From positions 1 through 19,358 of the forward strand of contig JAJYPU010000021.1 of assembly GCA_021795095.1 (NCBI GenBank): a stretch of 19,358 bases of DNA, given 5' to 3'. Positions 10,149-18,017 of this stretch are shown in pieces (position 1 is the stretch's first letter; every line of letters begins with the position of its first letter). Source of the stretch: Actinomycetes bacterium (lineage in GTDB: Bacteria > Actinomycetota > Acidimicrobiia > Acidimicrobiales > RAAP-2). A program made the translations under genes and the position numbers. The notes beneath the pieces are model-generated. The model was not told the DNA's origin and did not search any database. It saw nothing but the letters and a program-made list of their open reading frames with translations.

Positions 10149-11171
10149 GTGGCGACCAACGAGCCATATCGGGTGGCGGTCATCGGGGGAGACGGTATCG
10201 GGCCCGAGGTGACCCGAGCCGCACTGAGGGTCGTCGAAGCGGCGGGCGTCGCCTTGGCGACGACGGACTTCGACCTCGGTGCGGCGAGGTACCTACGCGA
10301 CGGCTTCGTCCTTGACGACGAGACGCTCGAGTCGCTGCGCGGTCACGACGCCATCCTGCTCGGCGCGGTCGGCCCAGCAATCGGTGACACGCGCATCCCC
10401 GGCGGCGTCTTGGAGCGTGGCCTCCTGCTTCGTATGCGCTTTGGGCTCGACCTCTACGTCAACTACCGACCTTTTCACGGTGTGCCCGGCTCGTTGGCTG
10501 AGGGTCTCGACTTCGCGATCGTGCGCGAGAACACCGAGGGGCCCTACGCCGGCGAGGGCGGCGTCCTGCGCTACGGCACCGCCCATGAGGTGGCAACTCA
10601 GGGCTCGGTGAACACCCGCTTCGGAGTCGAACGATGTGTGCGCTACGCCTTCGAGCGAGCGGCCGCGCTCGAACGCCCTCGCCTCACCCTCGTGCACAAG
10701 ACCAACGTGCTCACGTTCGCCGGGAACCTGTGGTCGAGGGTCGTCGACGAGGTCAAGGGCGAGTTCCCCACGGTCAGCGTCGACTACAACCACGTCGACG
10801 CCGCGTGCATCTACCTGGTGGAGAACCCCGCGCGCTACGGCGTGATTGTCACCGACAACCTGTTCGGTGACATCCTCTCGGACCTGGCGGGGGCGGTGAG
10901 TGGTGGTATCGGTTACGCCGCGAGTGCCAACCTGAACCCCGCCCGCACCGGTGCGTCACTCTTCGAACCGGTGCATGGCGCCGCGCACGACATCGTCGGG
11001 ACCGACACCGCGAATCCGCTGGCGGCAGTCTCCTCGGCCGTTTTGATGCTCGAGCACCTCGGTGAACTCGACGCTGCACGGCGCATCGCTCGCGCGGTGG
11101 CAGACTTTGAACGCGACGGTGTCACCGGAGGCACGGCGGCCGTCACGCAACGACTGATAGAGAGGTTGTGA
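10149..11171 (+). CDS. leuB: 3-isopropylmalate dehydrogenase
   Basis: NAD-dependent oxidative decarboxylation of 3-isopropylmalate to 2-oxoisocaproate, the third step of the leucine branch. The 340-residue protein has [13 protein letters not shown] at the N-terminus, [13 protein letters not shown] with the substrate arginines, [23 protein letters not shown] with the catalytic lysine, and [13 protein letters not shown] with metal-binding aspartates. It matches the short mycobacterial type. GTG 10149 is preferred because AGGGAGG lies five bases upstream and the protein then begins just before the conserved core; GTG 10143 or the open frame back to 10098 are less likely. Its TGA overlaps the ilvE ATG by one base. 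Confidence 0.95.
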   Translation: MATNEPYRVAVIGGDGIGPEVTRAALRVVEAAGVALATTDFDLGAARYLRDGFVLDDETLESLRGHDAILLGAVGPAIGDTRIPGGVLERGLLLRMRFGLDLYVNYRPFHGVPGSLAEGLDFAIVRENTEGPYAGEGGVLRYGTAHEVATQGSVNTRFGVERCVRYAFERAAALERPRLTLVHKTNVLTFAGNLWSRVVDEVKGEFPTVSVDYNHVDAACIYLVENPARYGVIVTDNLFGDILSDLAGAVSGGIGYAASANLNPARTGASLFEPVHGAAHDIVGTDTANPLAAVSSAVLMLEHLGELDAARRIARAVADFERDGVTGGTAAVTQRLIERL

Positions 11172-12097
11172 TGCCCATAACGCCGACGGAGAAGATTTGG
11201 ATGGACGGCACGCTCGTCGACTGGAAGGACGCAACGACGCACGTCCTGAGCCACGGGCTGCACTACGGAACCGGCGCGTTCGAGGGGATCCGCGCCTACA
11301 AGACGCCCCGTGGCGTCGCGGTCTTCCGGCTGCGCGAGCACATGGCACGCTTACTGCGCAGTTGCAAGATCCTGATGATCGACGTGCCGTTCACCCTGGA
11401 CGAGCTCTGCGATGCGGTCGTTGAGACCGTGCGAGTGAACGACCTCGCGAACGGGTGCTACATCCGACCCTTGGTGTACCTGGGCTATGGCGAGATGGGC
11501 GTGAACCCGCTGCCGGCTCCCGTCAAGGTGGCGATCGCCGCCTGGCCGTGGGGCGCCTACCTCGGCGACGAGGGCCTCGCCAATGGCGTGCGCATGAAGA
11601 TCTCGTCGTGGCAGCGCCACAACCCCAACGCCATGCCCACCGCGGCCAAGGGGACGGGGATGTACCTCAATTCCGGGCTCGCCAAGATCGAGGCGATCAA
11701 GGCCGGCTATGACGAGGCAATCATGCTCGGTCCGGACGGCCGCATCTCAGAGTGCACGGGTGAGAACCTCTTCGTCGTCCGCGACGGTGTCGTGCTGACG
11801 CCGCCGCCCTCGGAGGCCGGTGCTCTGCCGGGCATCACCCAAGAGACGGTGGTGCGCATCGCGACCGACCTTGGTATCACGGTGCGCTTCGAGACACTGA
11901 TCCGAACGGACCTCTACCTTGCCGACGAGGCGTTCCTCACCGGCACGGCCGCCGAAGTCGTGCCGATCGCGTCGGTGGACGACCGCGTGGTCGGCGAGGG
12001 CAAGCCTGGTCCGATCACGACGACACTGCAGTCGACCTACTTCCAGGCGGTGCGTGGCGAACTGGAGCGTTACAACGGGTGGCTCACCGAGGTGTAA
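11171..12097 (+). CDS. ilvE: Branched-chain amino-acid aminotransferase (class IV)
   Basis: Transfers an amino group from glutamate to the 2-oxo acids of leucine, isoleucine and valine. The 308-residue protein is a fold-type IV PLP enzyme. HGLHYGTGAFEGIRAY lies near residues 26-41, the PLP lysine is about Lys160 in AAKGTGMYLNSGLAKIEA, and GYDEAIMLG, SECTGENLFV and LPGITQETVV follow. Its ATG overlaps the leuB stop (TGATG), with GAGAGG upstream, so the two are translationally coupled. A D-amino-acid transaminase or 4-amino-4-deoxychorismate lyase is possible in this family, but the gene context and the HYGTGAFEG motif favour IlvE. Confidence 0.94.
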   Translation: MPITPTEKIWMDGTLVDWKDATTHVLSHGLHYGTGAFEGIRAYKTPRGVAVFRLREHMARLLRSCKILMIDVPFTLDELCDAVVETVRVNDLANGCYIRPLVYLGYGEMGVNPLPAPVKVAIAAWPWGAYLGDEGLANGVRMKISSWQRHNPNAMPTAAKGTGMYLNSGLAKIEAIKAGYDEAIMLGPDGRISECTGENLFVVRDGVVLTPPPSEAGALPGITQETVVRIATDLGITVRFETLIRTDLYLADEAFLTGTAAEVVPIASVDDRVVGEGKPGPITTTLQSTYFQAVRGELERYNGWLTEV

Positions 12098-12110
12098 TGA
12101 CGTTCGGCGG

Positions 12111-12116
12111 TAGTCT
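12111..12116 (+). promoter_or_regulatory. Predicted -10 box, leaderless gene at 12123
   Basis: TAGTCT fits TANNNT and ends six bases before GTG 12123, giving a likely transcription start on the start codon. It lies in the 25-bp gap after ilvE, so the next two genes could be transcribed separately from leuB-ilvE. Confidence 0.55.
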
Positions 12117-12122
12117 CGTGAG

Positions 12123-12584
12123 GTGACTCAACCGACGTTTATTCCAGTTCCCGCTGCCGGCGAGGTGCGTCCGACGATGCCGACGCCGACCCCCGAATTC
12201 GCTCGGAGGCCCAAGGCTGGTCTCCAGCGCTCGCCGCACCTGTTCGCTGGTAGCGGCGCGGGTACGCCCGCGCCTGGTGGCGGCTATGCGCTCACCATCG
12301 CCGAGCGAGAGGTCGCGAAGTTGGCCTTCGACCACGAGCACGACCGCCACGACGTGGCAGTCGGCATCGCCGTCGTCGCCGAGAAGCGGGCGAGTCTGAT
12401 TGGGCGCGGTCCGACGATCGGCGACGTCCGCGCGGCCCTCGACCATTTCGGGCTGCTCAGCGCCACTTCGATCGACCATCACCTCGCTCGTCCCTTCGCC
12501 GGCCTTGCGCACAGTTACGTGGCCCAGCGCGCCTTCGCTGACGCGGTGAGCGTCGACGAGTTGGTCGCCGCGGGCGATCGCTGA
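12123..12584 (+). CDS. Hypothetical protein, 153 residues
   Basis: I do not recognise this family. The first 55 residues are rich in Pro, Thr, Gly and Ala and probably disordered. The remaining 100 look like a compact helical domain with several His and Asp residues (FDHEHDRHDVAVG, DHFGLL, SIDHHLARPFAGLAHSYV). The clustered His and Asp suggest possible metal binding, but no known HD, hemerythrin or DinB pattern is complete. No membrane segment or signal peptide is visible. GTG 12123 has no ribosome binding site but sits six bases after a TAGTCT -10 box. It ends 16 bp before an acyl-CoA dehydrogenase, so the pair is probably co-transcribed. Confidence 0.75.
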   Translation: MTQPTFIPVPAAGEVRPTMPTPTPEFARRPKAGLQRSPHLFAGSGAGTPAPGGGYALTIAEREVAKLAFDHEHDRHDVAVGIAVVAEKRASLIGRGPTIGDVRAALDHFGLLSATSIDHHLARPFAGLAHSYVAQRAFADAVSVDELVAAGDR

Positions 12585-12600
12585 AGTTGAGAGGACCAGT

Positions 12601-13743
12601 ATGAGTTACACGCTGAATGACGAGCAACGGGCGTTTCGCGACGTGATGCGCGGTTTCGTGGACGAGCGAATTGCGCCGTTCGCCGCCGAGTACGACCGCG
12701 ATCAGGTGTTCCCCCAGAAGAGTTTCGACGCGTGCGTCGAGATGGATCTGCCCTCGCTCGGCGTACCCGCCGCCTACGGCGGCGCGGGCGCGGACATGGT
12801 GACCCAGGCGATCATGGCCGAGGAGATCGCGCGGGCCTGCGCGTCGACATCGGTGACGATGTTGATCTCGAAGCTGGGCATGTTGCCCGTGATTAACTTC
12901 GCGTCTGAAGAGATTAAGCGGGAGTACTTGCCGCGGATCGCCACCGGGGAGATCCAGGCGAGTTACTGCCTGTCGGAGGCTGACGCGGGTTCGGACGTGG
13001 CGGCCATGCGCACGCGAGCCGTCCGTGACGGCGATGACTACATCATCAACGGCTCGAAGTACTGGATCACCAACGCGGGCGTCTCAGAGACCTACACCGT
13101 CTTCGCGAGTACCGACCCCGATGCGAAGGGACATGGCATCACGTGCTTCCTCGTCGAGAAGGGGTGGGGCGTCGAGTTCCCTAAGCACGAGGACAAGATG
13201 GGCCTACGCGCGTCGCCCACCGGCGAGGTCGTCTTCAACGACGTCCGCGTGCCGGCGTCACACCGGATTGGCGCCGAGGGTGATGGCTTCAAGATCGCGA
13301 TGCACACGTTGGATCGCTCACGTCCGACGATTGGCGCCCAGGCGGTGGGAATCGCCCAGGGGGCGATCGACTACGCGGCCCAATACATGACCCAGCGTCG
13401 GGCCTTCGGCTCGCCGATCAGCGACCTGCAGGGGTTGCGCTTCATGCTGGCCGATATGGCCATTCGCACCGAAGCGGCTCGGGCGTTGGTGTATCGCGCC
13501 TGTGCCGCGATCGACGACGGCGATCCCGACCACAACCTCAGCTACTTGACGGCGGCCGCCAAGTCGTTCGCGTCAGACACGGCGATGAGCGTCACAGTCG
13601 ACGCTGTCCAGTTGCTCGGCGGCTACGGGTTCACGAAGGACTTCCCGGTGGAGCGGTTCATGCGCGACGCCAAGATCACCCAGATCTACGAAGGAACCAA
13701 CCAAGTCCAACGCGTCGTCGTGGCCAAGCATCTCCTCAAGTAG
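12601..13743 (+). CDS. Acyl-CoA dehydrogenase
   Basis: FAD enzyme that introduces the alpha-beta double bond in an acyl-CoA. The 380-residue length is normal. CLSEADAGSDVAAMRT (about 123-138) and YWITNAGVS are the family signatures and FAD/substrate contacts. QRRAFGSPISDLQGLRFMLAD lies in the C-terminal helical domain, and QIYEGTNQVQR carries the catalytic base at about Glu364, the position used by short-chain and many medium-chain enzymes. ATG 12601 has GAGAGG upstream. Position after ilvE suggests a branched or short acyl-CoA substrate, but the sequence alone does not decide between butyryl-, isobutyryl- and longer substrates. Confidence 0.93.
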   Translation: MSYTLNDEQRAFRDVMRGFVDERIAPFAAEYDRDQVFPQKSFDACVEMDLPSLGVPAAYGGAGADMVTQAIMAEEIARACASTSVTMLISKLGMLPVINFASEEIKREYLPRIATGEIQASYCLSEADAGSDVAAMRTRAVRDGDDYIINGSKYWITNAGVSETYTVFASTDPDAKGHGITCFLVEKGWGVEFPKHEDKMGLRASPTGEVVFNDVRVPASHRIGAEGDGFKIAMHTLDRSRPTIGAQAVGIAQGAIDYAAQYMTQRRAFGSPISDLQGLRFMLADMAIRTEAARALVYRACAAIDDGDPDHNLSYLTAAAKSFASDTAMSVTVDAVQLLGGYGFTKDFPVERFMRDAKITQIYEGTNQVQRVVVAKHLLK

Positions 13744-13747
13744 GTCA

Positions 13748-13915
13748 ATGTCTGAAAGTAGCGGCGGAATCGACGTCTTGGACGGGGGAGCAACCATCGG
13801 GCCGACTGGCTCGGACACTTCGGCCAGCACCATTCGAGGTCTCGCACGGGATCCGGCGCCGTTCGGCGTGCCGTCTTCGTCCGGCTCACGGTCGCGCCGC
13901 CTCGGCAAACAGTGA
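13748..13915 (+). CDS. Possible small ORF, 55 codons, doubtful
   Basis: An ATG four bases after the acyl-CoA dehydrogenase stop opens a frame that runs to TGA 13913-13915 with mostly G or C at third positions. The product is rich in Ser, Gly, Arg and Pro and matches nothing I recognise. There is no clear ribosome binding site. It may be chance, a remnant, or a coupled small protein. Nothing else is visible between 13744 and 13975. Confidence 0.2.
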   Translation: MSESSGGIDVLDGGATIGPTGSDTSASTIRGLARDPAPFGVPSSSGSRSRRLGKQ

Positions 13916-13975
13916 CCAAATGCGGCGTGGCAAGTGAGTGAGAGTTCACGTCGGTCCGCTCGTGGAATTTGATAA

Positions 13976-14722
13976 ATGGGGACACCAGACGACATCAAGC
14001 TCTCTTTCAATGAAGTCGCTGCGATATACAACCAGGTGCGGCCTTCCTATCACCCCAGAGATGTTCGACGCGCTCTTTCAGGTGATGCCGTCACAACCAC
14101 GAATCGTTGAGGTTGGCCCGTGGCAGGCCAAGCCACGAAGGATCTTCTCGCCCGAGGAGTATCGGTACTGGCCATCGAAATCGGTCCAGCGATGGCCGCT
14201 ACGCTGCGTTCGCAATTCCCTACGGATCGGCTGCGCGTAATTGTTGCCGACTTCGAGGTGGTTGACATCGAAGCCGGCCAGGGCGACGCCGTGTTCTTTG
14301 CGAGCGCCTATCACTGGATCTCTCCGGCGGCGCAGACTGATCGACCCGCAGCATTCCTGCGACCGGGCGGCGTGGTGGCAATTGTGGAGTTAATCCAGGT
14401 CGACTCGTACGAGGATGCGGGCTTCTTCGCCGCCGCCGAGCCGATTTACGAACGATATGGACAGGGTCACTCGGGACCCCCAGCTCCGACTCGTGAATCA
14501 GTTGTTCCGACTATCCGCGCCGTGCTGCGCGTAGATAGTCGTTTCGACTGCGTCGAAGTCCGTCAATACAACTGGGATCAGACTTACAGCGCCTTGAACT
14601 GCAGAAACCTCATGCTCTCGATGCTCTCGTATTCCGGCACCCAGATGATGCAGGAGTCCACCCGAGTTGGCCTTCTCGACGACATGGCGTCCCTCATCCG
14701 AGACGAATTCGGCGTGCCATGA
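13976..14722 (+). pseudogene. Class I SAM-dependent methyltransferase, frameshifted
   Basis: The protein begins in one frame (FNEVAAIYNQVRPSYHP), continues in a second (EMFDALFQVMPSQPRIVEVGP) and returns to the first (GQATKDLLARGVSVLAIEIG), then runs open to TGA 14720-14722. One base appears inserted near 14054 and one lost near 14120, so the shifts cancel. Read straight through, the first frame meets TGA at 14108-14110. The second indel falls in the glycine-rich SAM loop, where EVGPGTGQAT would be expected. The rest keeps methyltransferase features: an acidic strand end (VLAIEIG), VIVADFE, FFASAYHWI and FLRPGGVVAIVE. A GTG at 14120 could start a 200-residue fragment lacking the SAM motif. 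The defect could be real decay or two sequencing errors. Confidence 0.8.
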
Positions 14723-14842
14723 CCAGGCCGCTCGTTGCCACGCTCACGACCGCCACCCTCCACCGAGGCTGATCCGTTACGTCGGACCTGCGACCGTCGC
14801 TGCACGGTGTTAGGGGGTCAGCAGCACCGCACAGTTTGCACA

Positions 14843-14899
14843 ATTCTGTAATAGTTACAGTATTCTAAAATAACTAGATTATTCTATAAAAGTTGCATT
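14843..14899 (+). repeat. Three tandem 19-bp repeats, probable operator
   Basis: Three consecutive 19-bp units start at 14843, 14862 and 14881, each with ATTCT. The first is ATTCTGTAATAGTTACAGT. Eleven of 19 positions are identical in all three units and every other position agrees in two. The first unit also contains the perfect inverted repeat CTGTAA-TAG-TTACAG (14846-14860). This AT-rich block in GC-rich DNA overlaps the likely promoter and ends 25 bp before a gene for a winged-helix protein, so it is probably where that protein binds to repress its own operon. A 19-bp period (nearly two helical turns) would put bound proteins on nearly the same DNA face. Confidence 0.7.
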
Positions 14900-14904
14900 A
14901 TAGT
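14899..14904 (+). promoter_or_regulatory. Candidate -10 box of the nucleotidyltransferase operon
   Basis: TATAGT touches the last 19-bp repeat and would place the transcript start close to 14911, just at the Shine-Dalgarno sequence AAGAAGGAG (14911-14919). TATAAA at 14885-14890 is an alternative -10 that would leave a longer leader. Either promoter overlaps or adjoins the repeats. Confidence 0.4.
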
Positions 14905-14924
14905 GTGGGGAAGAAGGAGTGCCT

Positions 14925-15515
14925 ATGAACATCGCAAGCCCCATCAGCAGCGTGGTGCCTACGCTGGACGGACCCGTCCTCGAGGTACTTGCGGGAAGCG
15001 CAATACCCCTCTCGCTCTCCGAGGTCCATCGCCGAGCATCACGCGGAGCGCTCTCTGGTATGCGAAGGGTACTCCAGCGGCTCGTGATCGAAGGAGTAGT
15101 CCTGGACGTTCCGGGCGGGTACCTCTTGAACCGTGAACACGTCGCTGCGGACGCCATCGATGCGCTCGTCACCATTCGAGCCAGGTTCCTTTCTCGCCTG
15201 CGCACCGAAGTGGCGTCGTGGCCGTACCAAGCTGATCTAGTTGGTATCTTCGGTTCTTTTGCGCGGCGCGACGGAGACTCGAGGGGTGACATCGACATCG
15301 TGATCGTCGGAGAGGAACAGTGCCCGGATGATGTCGTGGACGAACTCGCGCGCCTCGTCATCACCTGGACTGGCAACCGCGCTCAAGTCGTGGCAATCAC
15401 TCCGTCAGAACTTCGAGCGATGCGGTCCGTCAACGAGCCGATTCTCGCCGAGTGGCGCAGAGACCTCGAAGTGGTGTCCGGCAGCGCCGCTGTCTTCGAA
15501 GCAGTGCCAGCGTGA
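14925..15515 (+). CDS. Winged-helix / minimal nucleotidyltransferase fusion, antitoxin-like
   Basis: A 196-residue protein. Residues about 15-75 look like a winged helix (LSLSEVHRRASRGALSGMRR, then LVIEGVVLDVPGGYLLN as the wing). Residues about 100-165 are a DNA-polymerase-beta-like nucleotidyltransferase with the motif GSFARRDGDSRGDIDIVIV, which fits GSX10DXD (Gly110, Ser111, Asp122, Asp124). In MNT/HEPN pairs the nucleotidyltransferase is the antitoxin and modifies the HEPN toxin; the fused DNA-binding domain suggests it also autoregulates. ATG 14925 is preceded by AAGAAGGAG at five bases; GTG 14919 overlaps that site and is less likely. Its TGA overlaps the next GTG by four bases. An AbiE-like toxin role for the nucleotidyltransferase is the main alternative. 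Confidence 0.8.
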   Translation: MNIASPISSVVPTLDGPVLEVLAGSAIPLSLSEVHRRASRGALSGMRRVLQRLVIEGVVLDVPGGYLLNREHVAADAIDALVTIRARFLSRLRTEVASWPYQADLVGIFGSFARRDGDSRGDIDIVIVGEEQCPDDVVDELARLVITWTGNRAQVVAITPSELRAMRSVNEPILAEWRRDLEVVSGSAAVFEAVPA

Positions 15516-15931
15516 GCGCTCGCAAAAGCGCGTCAACGAACCCGTGCTCACGTCCCGAGGCTCTCGCCCGGCTCGCGCAAGCGAGAAAGTTCGCCGAAGT
15601 GGCGACGTTATGCGTTGAAGACCGGTCCGACGAGGCCTTGCCGCACATGGCAGCGGCTCTCGCTGTCTTGGCAGGAATCGCAGCGGCTGACGCTGCTTGT
15701 TGCGCCAAACTGAAGCAACGCTCTCGCGGGCAGAATCATCACGATGCGGAGGACCTTGTAGCCACCATCTACCCGAATGGTTCGAACATAGCCAAGGATC
15801 TTCGTCGGCTGCTGAACGAGAAGGACAACGCCCACTACGGAGTGATGCTCGTGAATCGTTCCACGGCCGAGAGGATGGTCGGCTGGGCGCAACGTCTCAT
15901 CGACTTCGCCGAAGGCGCCGTCGCCTCGTAG
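15512..15931 (+). CDS. HEPN-like helical protein, putative toxin partner
   Basis: A 139-residue, mainly alpha-helical protein translated from GTG 15512, which overlaps the stop of the nucleotidyltransferase gene (GTGA). The segments LAQARKFAEVATLC, AALAVLAGIAAADAACCAKL, RSRGQNHHDA (70-79), DLRRLLNEKDNAHYG (96-110) and RMVGWAQRLIDFA resemble a family of small HEPN-type proteins found beside nucleotidyltransferases. HEPN RNases use an R-X4-6-H motif; R70-x5-H76 or R72-x4-H77 could serve, while R99 is eight residues from H108, outside the usual spacing. Assignment as a toxin is inference from gene order and fold impression; an inactive or regulatory HEPN protein is possible. Confidence 0.65.
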   Translation: MSARKSASTNPCSRPEALARLAQARKFAEVATLCVEDRSDEALPHMAAALAVLAGIAAADAACCAKLKQRSRGQNHHDAEDLVATIYPNGSNIAKDLRRLLNEKDNAHYGVMLVNRSTAERMVGWAQRLIDFAEGAVAS

Positions 15932-16326
15932 CGTCCGGGTATTCGTCGATTGTTCGCGGTGCCGCGATTCCGTAGTAAGTCAGTTTCTCCACCAAACGCC
16001 GAACCCTGTCGCGTGTAATTCACCGATGACGAACTGTTGTACAGCCACTCCAGTTCAGAGAGTTGTGCCCCGCGCGCAATCGCGCGAGGTCTTTAGCAAT
16101 GAAATCAGCCGATTTTGGCCTGAAACACCTTTCAACAACCAAAGTGTCCACTAAACACCGAACTTCGCTGCGCCTTAAGCGGAAAAGTATTGGATGCGTG
16201 GGACCTTTGCCTCTGGTACCGCCCATCGACGAGGGCGTCAAGTTAGGTCATGGACGACGGCCACGCCAAGCGGGCGAGAAGTCGCGGGCGACAGAGGTGA
16301 GTCCCGACTCCGATGAGGACGTTCAG
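15932..16326. other. 395-bp intergenic region with hairpin and repeat
   Basis: No supported gene. It contains the two copies of a 17-bp repeat listed separately and a short GC hairpin (CGCGCG, CAAT, CGCGCG, within 16070-16090) with no T-run after it, so it is not an intrinsic terminator. Base composition is lower in GC than in the flanking metabolic genes. The frame of the next gene is open back to 16063, but the added residues are basic and show no family likeness. Confidence 0.5.
15988..16163. repeat. Imperfect 17-bp direct repeat, 159 bp apart
   Basis: TCCACCAAACGCCGAAC (15988-16004) and TCCACTAAACACCGAAC (16147-16163) agree at 15 of 17 positions in the same orientation. The DNA between carries no gene. 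The pair could be footprints of a lost mobile element, regulator sites or chance. Confidence 0.4.
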
Positions 16327-17784
16327 ATGTCGACGGTGCTCGTCACGGGCGTCACCGGTTACATCGGTGGTCGATTGATGGAGAGATTCCACATTCAGGG
16401 GGTGCGGGTGCGTTGCGTGACCCGCGATCTCGGACGGTTTGACCGTAATCGCTGGCCCGATGTGGAGGTGATCCAAGGGGACTTGTCCGATATTGACACC
16501 GCACAGAGGGCGTTGGAGGGCATTGATGTCGCCTACTACCTCGTGCACTCCATGGCGAGCGGGCAAGCCTTCGTGGAGCGTGACCGTCAGATTGCGCTGA
16601 TCTTCGCGGCCGCCGCACAGCGGGCGAATGTCTCTCGAATCATCTACCTCGGGGGACTTGGGGATTCCACCGAGGTACTCAGCGAGCACTTGAACTCACG
16701 TCATGAAGTGGGCCGGCTACTGGCCACCACCGGTGTCCCCGTGGTCGAGTTCCGCGCCGCGATCATTGTCGGCTCTGGATCCGTGAGTTTTGAAATGCTC
16801 CGATGCCTAACCGAGCGTGTGCCGTTCATGATTGCGCCGTTTTGGGTGACCAATCGCTGCCAACCAATCGGGGTGCGCAATGTTCTCGAATATCTACTCG
16901 AAGCTCTCGACCATCCCAATGCCGAAGGCATCTACGAGATTGGTGGTTCGGACGTACTCAGTTACCGGCAGATGATGCTTGAATACGCCAACCTTCGCGG
17001 TCTGCGGCGCTGGATTTTCACTCCCCGAGTTCCTCACCCAGAATGGAGTGCCCGGTTCATCGATCTTGTCACGCCGATCCCGTACGCCATTGCCCAGCCT
17101 CTGGTCGCCGGTCTCCACATCGACATGGTGGTACGAGACGACCGTGCGCTACGCGAATTCTCAGTGCGGCCGATGGGCTACCGCGCCGCCGTCGAACTGG
17201 CACTCACGCGAATGGCGGGCGACGAAATTGAGACCACCTGGGCCTCCAGCATGGCCAGTTCGGGCGGGAACCAGTTTCCAGGTCGTCAACTATCGATTCA
17301 CGAGGGCATGCTGACCGATAGTTACCATTTCAGTTGCTCGGCGCCACCTGACGCCGTATTCGGAGCCGCGTGCGCGCTCGGCGGTGACGCCGGCTGGCCG
17401 TCTGGAAATGTGCTGTGGCAGATTCGAGGGATGATGGACCGGGTCGTCGGTGGGGTGGGCATGCGGCGGGGCCGTCGACATCCTCGACAGCTCCGCGTCG
17501 GCGAGCCGCTGGACTTCTGGCGGGTCGAAGCACTCCAACCATCCCATCTTCTCCGTCTACGCGCAGAGATGAAGTTGCCGGGAACGGCATGGTTGCAGTT
17601 CGAAGTATCTCCTGAGGGGGAAGGCTCCAGGGTCGATCAAACCGCGTTCTTCGATCCTCGTGGCCTGTTCGGCTATCTGTACTGGTACGTCTTCCTACCC
17701 TTTCACCGTTTCCTCTTTCCAGGACTGATCCGAGCGGTGTGCCGCAGCGCTGAATTGGACGTGGCCAAAGCACCGGCCACGTAA
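16327..17784 (+). CDS. SDR-family NAD(P)-binding protein with DUF2867 domain
   Basis: A 485-residue two-domain protein. The N-terminal Rossmann fold starts VLVTGVTGYIGGRL (4-17, GxxGxxG dinucleotide loop), followed by RCVTRD, VIQGDLSD, DVAYYLVHSM and RIIYLGGLG, as in atypical extended SDR proteins. The C-terminal part (about 335-480) matches the DUF2867 type, with FGAACALGGDAGW, LWQIRGMMDRVVGG, DFWRVEAL and FFDPRGLFGYLYWY. The substrate is unknown; relatives are annotated only as NAD(P)H-binding proteins. ATG 16327 has GAGGA seven bases upstream. The classical YxxxK pair is not evident, as expected for atypical SDRs. It is a monocistronic-looking gene with no functional tie to its neighbours. 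Confidence 0.85.
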   Translation: MSTVLVTGVTGYIGGRLMERFHIQGVRVRCVTRDLGRFDRNRWPDVEVIQGDLSDIDTAQRALEGIDVAYYLVHSMASGQAFVERDRQIALIFAAAAQRANVSRIIYLGGLGDSTEVLSEHLNSRHEVGRLLATTGVPVVEFRAAIIVGSGSVSFEMLRCLTERVPFMIAPFWVTNRCQPIGVRNVLEYLLEALDHPNAEGIYEIGGSDVLSYRQMMLEYANLRGLRRWIFTPRVPHPEWSARFIDLVTPIPYAIAQPLVAGLHIDMVVRDDRALREFSVRPMGYRAAVELALTRMAGDEIETTWASSMASSGGNQFPGRQLSIHEGMLTDSYHFSCSAPPDAVFGAACALGGDAGWPSGNVLWQIRGMMDRVVGGVGMRRGRRHPRQLRVGEPLDFWRVEALQPSHLLRLRAEMKLPGTAWLQFEVSPEGEGSRVDQTAFFDPRGLFGYLYWYVFLPFHRFLFPGLIRAVCRSAELDVAKAPAT

Positions 17785-18017
17785 TTCGGTTTCGTCCCAA
17801 CGCTCCACGTCGTTTGCATTTTCGAGCGAGACCGGAGTTCGGCGAACTCGTGTCCGTGGGTCGCCGGTGGCGTCACTGTTGGTTGAGCGCGATGTGTCGA
17901 TTGACCGTCGTGCGCACGGCCAGGGGTACCTCGTTGCGACGGTGAGGGGAAGCTCGTCGGGGTCATTTGCCACCGATTGGACGCCGTCATCCATGGGGTG
18001 CATCTCGTCATGGGTGG

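Noticed and set aside
13573..14031. 152-codon minus-strand frame across the acyl-CoA dehydrogenase end
   Set aside because: It overlaps the catalytic end of a confident gene and shows no family likeness.
14120..14722. Intact 200-residue methyltransferase from GTG 14120
   Set aside because: It would lack the SAM-binding loop, and the missing part is present upstream in other frames, so a frameshifted gene fits better.
16020..16241. 73-codon minus-strand ORF in the intergenic gap
   Set aside because: TTG start, no ribosome binding site and no recognisable similarity; considered as a transposase remnant but unsupported.
16063..16326. N-terminal extension of the SDR protein
   Set aside because: The extra 88 residues are basic and low in structure; the Rossmann motif begins right after ATG 16327, which has a ribosome binding site.
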